A program made the position numbers and the translations under genes. From the NCBI RefSeq assembly GCF_014349235.1, contig NZ_JACSOH010000021.1, forward strand, positions 1-64,000: 64,000 nt of DNA. Direction: 5' to 3'. The notes beneath the pieces were generated by a model. The model had not been told where the DNA came from, ran no database searches, and saw nothing but the letters and a program-made list of their open reading frames with translations. This DNA comes from Cytophaga sp. FL35. Lineage in GTDB: Bacteria; Bacteroidota; Bacteroidia; Flavobacteriales; Flavobacteriaceae. This document shows positions 53,303-61,988 of the stretch, one piece after another; the first letter of the stretch is position 1, and each line of letters begins with the position of its first letter.

Positions 53303-54310
53303 ATGAATACATCTTTCATTACAAGAGGAGAGCTTTTATTTCAAGCCATTCTTCATATTATTGTTTTCCTTTTTTATTCTTTTGACAGGAACAATCCGGG
53401 CATTTCCTATGACCATTTCCTGTTTTTTGCTATCTATACCGTTGCTTCTGTTATTATCACCTACTACCTAATGCCCAAATATCTCTATAAAAAGAAATAT
53501 GGGACATTTACAGGTTTGGCCGTATGTGTTTTTTTTACCGTTATAATGATTGAAGAACTTCTTGAAACGGTACTTTTTCCCGGTACGATAAGAGCAAGTA
53601 TTGTCCCCGGTATTTACTACGCGTTTTTTGATATTCTACCGGTCTTGGCCATCTTAGCCGGATTTAAATTTGCCTGGGATGCCATTGGTAGCCAACAGGA
53701 AGTAGAAAAGCTTAGAAACTATGTACAGGAAAGCGAGCTGCAGTTTTTAAAGTCACAAATAAATCCACACTTTCTTTTCAACAACCTGAACAATCTCTAT
53801 TCCTACGCTTTGGAAGGATCTTCCAAAACCCCTGAAATTATCCTTGAAATGAGCGGTGTTCTTAGGTATATGCTTTATGAGTGTAAAGAAAAACTTGTAC
53901 CCCTACAAAAAGAAATAGAACAACTTAGTAACTTTATAAAGCTATATAAATTACAGATTGAAGAAAGGGGAAAGGTAAACTTTACGGAAGGCACCATGGA
54001 CTCCGGATTTAAAATTGCGCCTCTTATTCTGGTAGTTTTCATTGAAAACGCATTTAAGCATAGTCAATCTGGACAGTCTAAAGATATTGAGATAGATATT
54101 GAGGTGAGCATGGAAGACAACCATTTGACGTTTATTTGTAAAAATAATTTTGAACAGGTTACCAGTATGGACACCGTGGCGAAAGGAATCGGGTTAAAAA
54201 ATGTTAGAAAAAGATTGGAACTGTTATACCCAGATAGACATAAGCTTGAAATTAAGGAAACTCACAACCAATTCGCAGTATTCCTTACCATGCAGTTGGA
54301 AAAAATGTAA
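53303..54310 (+). CDS. LytS-type sensor histidine kinase
   Basis: 335 residues. Four hydrophobic segments (about 10-135) without an extracellular domain, then the His_kinase domain with acceptor His156 (SQINPHFLFNNLNNLYSYAL) and a HATPase-like end (VFIENAFKHS, GIGLKNVRKRLELLY). Cognate regulator follows after 5 bases. Confidence 0.93.
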   Translation: MNTSFITRGELLFQAILHIIVFLFYSFDRNNPGISYDHFLFFAIYTVASVIITYYLMPKYLYKKKYGTFTGLAVCVFFTVIMIEELLETVLFPGTIRASIVPGIYYAFFDILPVLAILAGFKFAWDAIGSQQEVEKLRNYVQESELQFLKSQINPHFLFNNLNNLYSYALEGSSKTPEIILEMSGVLRYMLYECKEKLVPLQKEIEQLSNFIKLYKLQIEERGKVNFTEGTMDSGFKIAPLILVVFIENAFKHSQSGQSKDIEIDIEVSMEDNHLTFICKNNFEQVTSMDTVAKGIGLKNVRKRLELLYPDRHKLEIKETHNQFAVFLTMQLEKM

Positions 54311-54315
54311 TCCCT

Positions 54316-55020
54316 ATGCGATGTATCATCATTGAAGATCAACCGCCTGCTCAACGTATCTTAAAAAAATACATTGATGATATGGGCGCATTGGAACTAA
54401 GAGGTGTTTTTTCCGATGCCATACAAGCCATGGAGTTTATAGGAAAAGAACCTATAGACCTGATGTTTTTGGACATTCATCTTCCTAAAATTTCCGGAAT
54501 TGATTTTTTAAAAAGTATGCAAAATCCTCCAAAGGTAATTCTTACCACAGCTTTTCCGGATTACGCTTTAGAGAGTTATGAGTTTAACGTGGTAGATTAT
54601 TTATTGAAACCTTTTTCTTTTCAACGTTTTGTTAAAGCAGTATCCAAGGTAAGCCTCAAAACAATTACACCCCAAGGGGATACGGTAGCTGTTTCTACCA
54701 AAGAGCACCCCAAGGAAATCTATATCAAGTCCGGATATGAACATATAAAAGTTGTCATTGCCGATATCATTCATATTGAATCCGATGCCGATTATACCGA
54801 AATCATCATCGAACATAAAAAGCACCTTTCCAGTGAATCATTAAAATTCTGGGAAGATACCCTTCCGTCAGATCAATTCTTTCGCATACACCGATCCCAT
54901 ATTATCAACACGGAAAAGATTGAAAAACTTGTAGGCAATCAAGTCTACTTACTCAATGGGAGTATTCTCCCAATTGGCAGGGCCTATAAGGATGAATTTG
55001 TAAAACGAATTTTAAACTAA
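54316..55020 (+). CDS. LytTR-family response regulator
   Basis: 234 residues. Receiver with Asp53 (LMFLDIHLPKISG) and Lys in YLLKPFSFQRF. C-terminal LytTR DNA-binding domain (IYIKSGYEHIKVVIADIIHIESDADYTEI...FFRIHRSHIINTEKI). Partner of the preceding kinase; the dienelactone hydrolase gene 13 bases on is probably in the same operon. Confidence 0.95.
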   Translation: MRCIIIEDQPPAQRILKKYIDDMGALELRGVFSDAIQAMEFIGKEPIDLMFLDIHLPKISGIDFLKSMQNPPKVILTTAFPDYALESYEFNVVDYLLKPFSFQRFVKAVSKVSLKTITPQGDTVAVSTKEHPKEIYIKSGYEHIKVVIADIIHIESDADYTEIIIEHKKHLSSESLKFWEDTLPSDQFFRIHRSHIINTEKIEKLVGNQVYLLNGSILPIGRAYKDEFVKRILN

Positions 55021-55032
55021 AAAGAGCACCCT

Positions 55033-55917
55033 ATGAAACCGTTAAAAAAAGAACAGATCCAACAAGAGGTTTTTGATCTCTATGATGACTACGCCCATAA
55101 CAAACTGCAAAGACGGGAATTTTTAGAAAAACTATCGCTCTATGCCGTAGGAGGCATTACCGTTGCCTCCTTGATGAGTTTCTTAATGCCCAATTATAAG
55201 GATACCCTTCTTGTTCCTAAAAACGACCCCCAACTTGACTCCAAGACTATTAGCTATAATTCTCCTAACGGAGGAGGCAAAATTAAGGGCTTGCTTTCCA
55301 AACCAAAAGAATTTGAGGGTAAGCTGGGTGGTATTGTCGTAGTACACGAAAACAGGGGACTTAATCCGTATATTGAAGATACTGCCAGGAGAGCCGCTTT
55401 ATCAGGTTTTATCACATTGGCACCGGACGCCTTGAGTCCCCTGGGAGGATATCCAGGAAACGATGATGAAGGTAGGGAAATGCAACGTAAAAGAAATCGC
55501 AATGAAATGTTGGAAGATTTTATTGCCGCTTATAATTATTTAAAGAACCACAAGGATTGTTCTGGTAATATTGGTGTCGTAGGTTTTTGTTTTGGTGGGT
55601 GGATATCAAATATGATGGCGGTAAAAGTAAAGGATTTGGCTGCGGCAGTTCCCTTCTATGGCGGTCAACCTACCGAGGAAATTGAAAACATCAATGCTCC
55701 TCTAATGCTTCAATTTGCCGGTTTGGATGAAAGGGTAAATGCCGGCTGGCCCGCTTATGAAAAAGCGTTAAAAGAGCATAATAAGGAGTATGTAGCATAC
55801 ACCTACCCAGATGTGAACCACGGTTTTCACAATACATCTACCCCAAGATATGATAAAGAAGCGGCAGAATTAGCCTGGGAACGGACCATTGATTTCTTTA
55901 AAAAACACCTGCAATAG
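55033..55917 (+). CDS. Dienelactone hydrolase-family alpha/beta hydrolase
   Basis: 294 residues. Residues 1-55 hold an N-terminal extension with a hydrophobic segment (LYAVGGITVASLMSFLMP), reminiscent of Tat-type export (QRREFLEKL precedes it). Catalytic triad Cys186 (GFCFGG), Asp232 (GLDERV) and His263 (DVNHGFHN), with conserved Glu106 (VVHENRG). Probably periplasmic; substrate unknown. Placed at the end of the LytS/LytTR operon. Confidence 0.9.
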   Translation: MKPLKKEQIQQEVFDLYDDYAHNKLQRREFLEKLSLYAVGGITVASLMSFLMPNYKDTLLVPKNDPQLDSKTISYNSPNGGGKIKGLLSKPKEFEGKLGGIVVVHENRGLNPYIEDTARRAALSGFITLAPDALSPLGGYPGNDDEGREMQRKRNRNEMLEDFIAAYNYLKNHKDCSGNIGVVGFCFGGWISNMMAVKVKDLAAAVPFYGGQPTEEIENINAPLMLQFAGLDERVNAGWPAYEKALKEHNKEYVAYTYPDVNHGFHNTSTPRYDKEAAELAWERTIDFFKKHLQ

Positions 55918-55969
55918 GTGACATCCACCAATGAAGTAACTAAACAGCAGTATAAAGAGCGAAACGAAA

Positions 55970-57043
55970 ATGAATAGACTCATCAAGGTCTCTTTAATTC
56001 TATGGTGCATACAGTCAAGCAATACTTTGCTAGGCTACCAGCCACCTGAGAACCTGGAAACTACCTTTGATGTGATTATTGATACCGACTTAGGAGGAGA
56101 CCCGGATGATATACAATCATTGTTCAGGGCCGTACACTATAGTGACATTCTAAAGATAAAGGGGATTATTTCTACCCCTAACAGTGATAAAAACCACCAT
56201 CCTTGGGATACCATACCTAACGTAAAACTCATTAAGAATTGGGTTAAACGTATTGATGTGGATCACTTAAGAAGGAAAGGATACACTCACCTCATGACCG
56301 AAGAGGAACTATTACTTTCAGTAAAGGAAGGTTCCCAATCAAAAGGCGCACCTTCAACTTTGCGTTCATCTGAAGGCTCTAATTGGATTATAGCAACAGC
56401 CCGTAATTATACCAGAGACCAACCATTGTGGATTTTGGTTTGGGGTAGTATGACCACCACAGCCCAAGCTCTTCATGACGCCCCAGACATTGCAGATAAA
56501 ATAAGAATATACTATATAGGCTCCACCAATACCCTACATGATACCGAAAGCAGGAATTTCGTATTTAATTTTATGGAAAAGGAATTTCCGAATTTATGGT
56601 GGATAGAAAATGGAGTATTGCCCAAAGGTAGTCATGAAACTTTTAGGGGAGTTTACCATTTGGGAAAACAAGAGGGAGAATGGGCCTATACTTCATTCAT
56701 CAATTCCAATATTAGAAATCATCGTTCTGATCATGCCGGAATGTTCAAAGAAAAAAATGGAGATATATTTCCTACGGCAAATTACCCTAAGAACAGCTTA
56801 AAAGAAGGGGATAGCCCTTCCCTACTCTATTTGATTTCTCCTGTCTTAGGAAATGTAGGTCAGGTGAACGACCCCACCCAAGAAAGTTGGGGAGGGCAGT
56901 TCAGGCATTTTAATGCTCGGAAATTCCCTAATTATTATGTGGATTTAGACCTATCACCAGAAGAATGCCAAATGACCATTGCACAATGGCGATATGATTT
57001 TTTAAACGACTGGAAGCTTAGATGGGACCGATATTCGGAATGA
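55970..57043 (+). CDS. DUF1593/nucleoside-hydrolase-like secreted protein
   Basis: 357 residues. N-terminal signal (about 1-23). The N-terminal motif VIIDTDLGGDPDD (35-47) is the calcium-binding loop of the nucleoside hydrolase fold. PLWILVWGSMTTTAQAL and KIRIYYIGSTN follow the DUF1593 pattern; SWGGQFRHF is also characteristic. Function in sugar or nucleoside release is inferred from the fold only. Confidence 0.85.
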   Translation: MNRLIKVSLILWCIQSSNTLLGYQPPENLETTFDVIIDTDLGGDPDDIQSLFRAVHYSDILKIKGIISTPNSDKNHHPWDTIPNVKLIKNWVKRIDVDHLRRKGYTHLMTEEELLLSVKEGSQSKGAPSTLRSSEGSNWIIATARNYTRDQPLWILVWGSMTTTAQALHDAPDIADKIRIYYIGSTNTLHDTESRNFVFNFMEKEFPNLWWIENGVLPKGSHETFRGVYHLGKQEGEWAYTSFINSNIRNHRSDHAGMFKEKNGDIFPTANYPKNSLKEGDSPSLLYLISPVLGNVGQVNDPTQESWGGQFRHFNARKFPNYYVDLDLSPEECQMTIAQWRYDFLNDWKLRWDRYSE

Positions 57044-57147
57044 CTGAAATATGGAGATTGTATTGACTTCCATATTCTGAAAGATTTTAAATCCTCCACA
57101 CCATTCTCATTAACCTCTTTCTCCTAAAAACCCTTTCTTTAAAAAGA

Positions 57148-57211
57148 AACCAACATGGTGGAGGATTGGCTCGCTTGCGCCCGCCCTTCCTCTCAAAGCT
57201 CCGCTTTGAAA
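57148..57211. other. GC-rich patch with a 7-bp hairpin
   Basis: About 60 bases with more GC than the flanks (GGCTCGCTTGCGCCCGCCC), followed by TCAAAGC-TCC-GCTTTGA (57193-57209). It lies between a coding end and the tRNA terminator. Could be a dispersed extragenic repeat; no coding role seen. Confidence 0.4.
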
Positions 57212-57223
57212 ATAATTCAAACA

Positions 57224-57256
57224 AAAAAACGCTCAAGCAAGCTTGGCGTTTTTTCT
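57224..57256 (-). terminator. Terminator after tRNA-Arg
   Basis: AAAAAACGC...GCGTTTTTT with an inner CAAG/CTTG stem; T-run on the minus strand about 20 bases past the tRNA 3' end. It can work in both directions. Confidence 0.8.
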
Positions 57257-57274
57257 TTACGAATTATTTATTCG

Positions 57275-57348
57275 TGACCCAGGGAGGATTCGAACCCCCA
57301 ACCCTCAGAGCCGAAATCTGATATTCTATCCAGTTGAACTACTGGGCC
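57275..57348 (-). tRNA. tRNA-Arg (anticodon TCG)
   Basis: Full cloverleaf on the minus strand, 74 bases without encoded CCA. Acceptor GGCCCAG/CTGGGTC, D stem GTTC/GAAT, anticodon stem TCAGA/TCTGA with loop TTTCGGC (anticodon TCG, reads CGN), T stem GGGGG/CCTCC with TTCGAAT loop, discriminator A. Its 5' end is 7 bases from the yqeY stop, so they may share a transcript. Confidence 0.95.
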
Positions 57349-57355
57349 GTAATTT

Positions 57356-57802
57356 TTATGCTAATTTTTGCTTCACTATGGCAGATATGGTCTTACCATC
57401 AGCTTGCCCTGCCAATTCCTTGGAGACAATACCCATGACCTTTCCCATATCCTTCATACCTTCCGCACCAATGGAATCTATGGTTTGAACTACTACTTTT
57501 TCTATTTCCTCCTCGGTCAATTGTTCCGGTAAAAATTGCTCAATTACCGCAACTTGAGCCAATTCAGGTTCTGCCAAATCATCCCTTCCCTGTTCCTTAA
57601 AAATAGCGGCGCTATCTTTTCGTTGCTTTACTAATTTTTGAACTAGCTGTATCTCTTCCTCTTCTGTCATATCAGTCCCTGAACCACTGGTCTGGGCCAA
57701 GAGCAAAGCCGACTTTATGGCACGCAACGATTCCAAAGCAACGGAATCCTTGGATTTCATAGCTACTTTCATTTGCTCCATTACTTTTTGCTGTAAGCTC
57801 AT
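57356..57802 (-). CDS. yqeY: GatB/YqeY domain protein
   Basis: 148 residues, the full stand-alone family length. Signature AMKSKDSVALESLRAIKSALLLAQ, LVQKLVKQRKDSAAIFKEQGRDDLAEPELAQVAVIEQFLPEQL and GMKDMGKVMGIVSKELAGQADG. Related to the tRNA-binding tail domain of GatB; role in tRNA amidation is unproven. A near-consensus -7 (TATCTTCG) lies at 57831-57824, downstream of the ftsZ terminator. Confidence 0.93.
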   Translation of the reverse strand: MSLQQKVMEQMKVAMKSKDSVALESLRAIKSALLLAQTSGSGTDMTEEEEIQLVQKLVKQRKDSAAIFKEQGRDDLAEPELAQVAVIEQFLPEQLTEEEIEKVVVQTIDSIGAEGMKDMGKVMGIVSKELAGQADGKTISAIVKQKLA

Positions 57803-57837
57803 CTCTTTTATTTTTAAGGACTGCGAAGATAAAAAAT

Positions 57838-57869
57838 AAACCCGAAAAATTTAGGATTTTTTCGGGTTT
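57838..57869 (-). terminator. Terminator of the mur/fts operon after ftsZ
   Basis: 12-bp stem AAACCCGAAAAA / TTTTTCGGGTTT; on the minus strand it is followed by a T-rich run. Separates ftsZ from yqeY. Confidence 0.88.
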
Positions 57870-57917
57870 AGGATTGAGTTAGCACAGTAAGTTCAAGGCC
57901 ATTCTTAGACCGTGTTC

Positions 57918-59876
57918 TTAATCTACATTGTCGTGTAAAAATGAATTGTTGGAACGCAATTGAATTTCATCATTACTATCAGATCCCAAAGTAGTTCGGG
58001 AAACCCTACCCTCATTGTTCCTAGAATCACTTAGGTCAATTCCCTGCCTTTTATAAGCAGGTTGCTTCTCTATTTCATCTATACTACTTACACTGTTCTG
58101 AAACTTATAATTAAAATCCTTAAGCTTTCTTCTTCTCTCATCTGCCCTCTCCTTAAGTAATTCCTCGATAGGGCTGTTCATTGGATCCACTTCGGTTTCT
58201 TGTACACGTTGGGGAGCACCACCTTGAGAAACGGGCTTCACGGCCTTTTTCTCTATCATCAATTCCTCCTCTACCACTTCTGGTTCCGGAGATGGTTTGG
58301 CATTGTTCAACCTATTTTCCAATTCCATATAATCCCCAAGACTGTGACGCGTTTCACCCTTGCTGTTAAATTTAGCTGTAGGAACAACTTCCTTAGGGTT
58401 TCTTACTTCTATGTTCCTAATATCGTCATCAAGATTAAAAGTGATCACGTTTTCCTTGCTCTCTTCCTCTTCTTGAACACTATTGGGAAGCGGCATATCA
58501 AAACTCATGGTAATCTGCTCCTCTTTTAATCGGTCAAACTCCACAGTAATAGGGTCAATAACCTCAATATCGTGTAAGGACGTTTTTGATTCTATGATGA
58601 CAAAATCATCATCCAAAACCTCTGGTTTCTTCTCCACCTTTTCAACAACCTCTTCATAGAAAACATTGAAATTTTTGATGTAATTGGTAGTTTTTACCAA
58701 ATCCATACCCAACTCCACTTCTTCCTCCTCTTCGATCAAGGTGTGCTTAATAACAGGCTCACGTACCTCTTCCTCCTCTACTAAATGGTGAACGATATTT
58801 CTATTATTGCTTAAATCTTGTTGCGCTTTTTGCTCGTCTTCAAGCGTATGGATGATTTTTTTGCTTTCGGTATTTACGATATCATCTTGCTGATCTACAT
58901 TGAACCCTGTAGCAATTACGGTAACGGCTATTGCTTCTCCCAAATCTTGGTCTTCACCAACACCCATAATAATGTTGGCTCCGTGTCCGGCCTCTGTTTG
59001 AATATGATCGTTGATTTCTCCAATCTCATCTATGGTAATCTCTTGAGAACCTGAAACAATCAATAATAGCACGTTTTTGGCCCCTTTGATTTTGTTATCG
59101 TTCAATAGTGGAGAGTCCAAAGCTTTCATAATCGCTTCGTTCGCCCTAGCGGAACCACTTGCAATGGAAGATCCCATAATGGCCGTACCACTGTTGGAAA
59201 GTACGGTTTTGGCATCCCTAAGGTCAATATTCTGGGTATAGTGATGGGTAATTACCTCTGCAATTCCCCTTGCAGCAGTAGAAAGAACCTCATCGGCTTT
59301 GGAGAACCCTGCCTTGAATCCAAGGTTTCCGTATACTTCCCTCAATTTATTGTTGTTGATGACAATAAGCGAATCTACATTGGAACGCAGCTTTTCTATT
59401 CCGATCCTCGCTTGCTCACATCTCATCTTACCTTCAAACTCAAAAGGCATGGTAACGATGCCCACGGTAAGCACGTCCAATTCTTTTGCCTGCTTTGCGA
59501 TAACAGGAGCGGCACCAGTACCCGTTCCTCCACCCATTCCGGCAGTGATAAAGATCATTTTTGTGGTTGTGGAAAGCATCTGCTTTATTTCTTCCATACT
59601 TTCCATAGCGGCTTGCTCCCCAACTTCAGGGTTGGCGCCTGCACCCAATCCTTCGGTCAAGGAAACGCCCAACTGAATTTTAGTTGGCACCGGGCTATTG
59701 CTCAGGGCCTGGGAATCTGTATTACAGATAACAAAGTCCACTCCGTTTATTCCCGATTGGAACATGTGGTTAATGGCATTGCTACCACCGCCACCTACTC
59801 CGATTACTTTTATAACGTTACTTTGATTCTTGGGGAGATCAAAGGATATTCCATCAAATTCCGTGTTGCTGCTCAT
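57918..59876 (-). CDS. ftsZ: Cell division protein FtsZ with long C-terminal linker
   Basis: 652 residues, against about 380-400 in model bacteria. The GTPase domain (about 20-330) has GGGGSNAINH (28-37) and the tubulin signature GGGTGTG (115-121), with the T7 loop in GFSKADEVLSTAARG. Residues ~335-600 are a charged, Glu/Val-rich, probably disordered linker. The tail ends RSNNSFLHDNVD. Such long tails are usual in Flavobacteriia. Last gene of the cluster. Confidence 0.97.
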   Translation of the reverse strand: MSSNTEFDGISFDLPKNQSNVIKVIGVGGGGSNAINHMFQSGINGVDFVICNTDSQALSNSPVPTKIQLGVSLTEGLGAGANPEVGEQAAMESMEEIKQMLSTTTKMIFITAGMGGGTGTGAAPVIAKQAKELDVLTVGIVTMPFEFEGKMRCEQARIGIEKLRSNVDSLIVINNNKLREVYGNLGFKAGFSKADEVLSTAARGIAEVITHHYTQNIDLRDAKTVLSNSGTAIMGSSIASGSARANEAIMKALDSPLLNDNKIKGAKNVLLLIVSGSQEITIDEIGEINDHIQTEAGHGANIIMGVGEDQDLGEAIAVTVIATGFNVDQQDDIVNTESKKIIHTLEDEQKAQQDLSNNRNIVHHLVEEEEVREPVIKHTLIEEEEEVELGMDLVKTTNYIKNFNVFYEEVVEKVEKKPEVLDDDFVIIESKTSLHDIEVIDPITVEFDRLKEEQITMSFDMPLPNSVQEEEESKENVITFNLDDDIRNIEVRNPKEVVPTAKFNSKGETRHSLGDYMELENRLNNAKPSPEPEVVEEELMIEKKAVKPVSQGGAPQRVQETEVDPMNSPIEELLKERADERRRKLKDFNYKFQNSVSSIDEIEKQPAYKRQGIDLSDSRNNEGRVSRTTLGSDSNDEIQLRSNNSFLHDNVD

Positions 59877-59918
59877 AGTTATTTTTTATTACTGGTTAAT
59901 GTTCTTTTTGCATAGGTT

Positions 59919-61265
59919 TTATTCTGCATTGTCCAAAAAGTCCTTCAACTTTTCAGACCATACATCAAAAACAGATTTTCTTTCCTTCTTCACTTTGGCC
60001 TGTTGCGGAGCCTGAATGGGCTCTTCTTCATGACCGGCCATTACCAACTCCCCTTCATCCTCAATGATTTCAGTTTTAGGAGCCGATTTTTTCCTGTTCT
60101 TATTTTCGTTGTTTACGGCGTTCATCAATAGACCTACGGCCGTAGCATACAATGGACTGGCAATTTCCTCATCGGAATCACCTGCCAAATGCTCATTGGG
60201 ATAGCCAATACGGGTATCCATACCTGTGATGTACTCCACCAACTGCTTTAAATGTTTTAATTGACTTCCACCACCGGTTAGAACAATACCGGCAATGAGT
60301 TTCTTTTTCTGTTCATCATGCCCGTAGTTTTTTATTTCCGTATACACCTGTTCAATGATTTCCACGACCCTGGCGTGAATAATTTTTGAAAGGTTCTTAA
60401 GGGTAATTTCCTTGGGTTCGCGCCCTCTAAGGCCTGGAATGGACACTATCTCATTGTCTTTGTTTTCTCCTGGCCAGGCAGAACCAAACTTTATTTTCAA
60501 TAGCTCGGCCTGCTTTTCAATAATGGAGCACCCTTCCTTGATATCCTCGGTAATAACGCCGCCACCAAAAGGTATGACCGCCGTATGACGGATAATACCA
60601 TCCTTGAAAATGGCCAAATCCGTAGTACCGCCACCTATATCAATTAGTGCCACCCCGGCTTCTTTTTCCTCCTTGCTCAAAACGGCATCGGAAGAAGCCA
60701 ATGGCTCCAACGTAATATTTCCTAGATCAAGACCAGCACTTTTTATACAGCGTCCCACATTCTTTATGGAGGAAACCTGCCCCACAACTACATGAAAATT
60801 GGCCTCTAAACGCCCTCCATACATACCTATGGGTTCTTTGATTTCCGCTTGCCCGTCTACCTTGTATTCCTGCGGAAGCACATGTATGATCTCTTCACCT
60901 GGAAGCATAACCAATTTGTACACTTGATTGCACAGCTTGTCCAAGTCCTCTTCATTGATCACTTCCTCAGAATCCGGTCTGGTGATATAATCGCTGTGGT
61001 GCAAACTGCGAATATGTTGCCCGGCAATACCCACTACCACAGAGCCTATTTTCAGCCCTGAGCTGGCCTCTGCACCTTCTACCGCTTGTTGAATGGATTG
61101 AATGGTTTGGGTAATATTGTTCACCACACCACGGTGCACACCAAGGCTTTTGGATTTTCCAATCCCTAAAACCTCAATTTTACCATATTCGTTTTCACGA
61201 CCAATAATGGCCACAATTTTGGTGGTTCCAATGTCCAGTCCTACCGAATAATTACCTACTTCCAT
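59919..61265 (-). CDS. ftsA: Cell division protein FtsA
   Basis: 448 residues. Actin-like ATPase that tethers FtsZ to the membrane. Motifs: GLDIGTTKIVAIIG (9-22), the 1C domain (SIQQAVEGAEASSGLKIGSVVVGIAG), ALIDIGGGTTDLAIF, and GIVLTGGGSQLKHL. The C-terminal amphipathic helix VFDVWSEKLKDFLD is the expected membrane target sequence. 42 bases before ftsZ. Confidence 0.97.
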   Translation of the reverse strand: MEVGNYSVGLDIGTTKIVAIIGRENEYGKIEVLGIGKSKSLGVHRGVVNNITQTIQSIQQAVEGAEASSGLKIGSVVVGIAGQHIRSLHHSDYITRPDSEEVINEEDLDKLCNQVYKLVMLPGEEIIHVLPQEYKVDGQAEIKEPIGMYGGRLEANFHVVVGQVSSIKNVGRCIKSAGLDLGNITLEPLASSDAVLSKEEKEAGVALIDIGGGTTDLAIFKDGIIRHTAVIPFGGGVITEDIKEGCSIIEKQAELLKIKFGSAWPGENKDNEIVSIPGLRGREPKEITLKNLSKIIHARVVEIIEQVYTEIKNYGHDEQKKKLIAGIVLTGGGSQLKHLKQLVEYITGMDTRIGYPNEHLAGDSDEEIASPLYATAVGLLMNAVNNENKNRKKSAPKTEIIEDEGELVMAGHEEEPIQAPQQAKVKKERKSVFDVWSEKLKDFLDNAE

Positions 61266-61268
61266 ATC

Positions 61269-61988
61269 TTAAATTTTAGTGCACACTACTTGATTGTTAA
61301 ACTCTAAACTTACCATACTATACGCGCCCAAGGCCTTGTCTTTCTTTGCTTTCACGTAAAAAGCCTTGAAATTGCCAAATTTCTTGTTCAGGTCTTCAAC
61401 TTCTCCCAAGACCACCACAAATTGTTCTGTCCTAAACTTTATTTGGTATTTGGTTTCAGACGCAATATGTATTCCAATGACATTTTTTCGCAAAAAATCA
61501 TCCTTGTTGATATAGTTCAAAATTTCATAAACATCAGCCAAGCTTTCACCGGAAATCACCCCGGTAATAATCGGCACTCGGGCAGAGTGGCTAGTTGATA
61601 ATGGCATGCGCTCTCCCTGATCATCAAGATAAAATTGAGAATCCCCTTCTATTCTTCCGATTGGTTTGCGCTGAACGATTTTCGACGCCAATTGCCCATT
61701 AACGGTGAGATAAACTTGTGCACTTTTCACCATTTTGTTGGCCTCAAGGGCCTTCTCCATAGTATTCAAAACTAATTTTTCTTTAGGCACGTTTTCAAGA
61801 CTCCCAAATTTTTGTATTAACAATTTATTAACCGCTCCTTGGGTGATATACAAGTTGTCATCCCCCTCAAATTCCACCTCCATTCCGGAAACGGTTTTAC
61901 CGCTGCTCCTATGATTGGAAAATGCGTAAAGTCCCGTAATTACAAGCAACAGGACTATCAACTTCAGATAGTTATAGTTCATGCGCAT
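61269..61988 (-). CDS. ftsQ: Cell division protein FtsQ
   Basis: 239 residues. Single N-terminal membrane helix (about 8-24), then a periplasmic POTRA-like domain (VEFEGDDNLYITQGAVNKLL...) and the FtsQ beta domain (IGRIEGDSQFYLDDQGERMPLS, VPIITGVISG). Assigned from topology and position between murC and ftsA; sequence conservation is low as usual. ATG lies inside murC (17-base overlap). Confidence 0.92.
   Translation of the reverse strand: MRMNYNYLKLIVLLLVITGLYAFSNHRSSGKTVSGMEVEFEGDDNLYITQGAVNKLLIQKFGSLENVPKEKLVLNTMEKALEANKMVKSAQVYLTVNGQLASKIVQRKPIGRIEGDSQFYLDDQGERMPLSTSHSARVPIITGVISGESLADVYEILNYINKDDFLRKNVIGIHIASETKYQIKFRTEQFVVVLGEVEDLNKKFGNFKAFYVKAKKDKALGAYSMVSLEFNNQVVCTKI

Noticed and set aside
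59241-59915. 224-codon plus-strand ORF
   Set aside because: Fully antisense to ftsZ and the ftsZ-ftsA gap; Cys/His-rich composition typical of a shadow frame.
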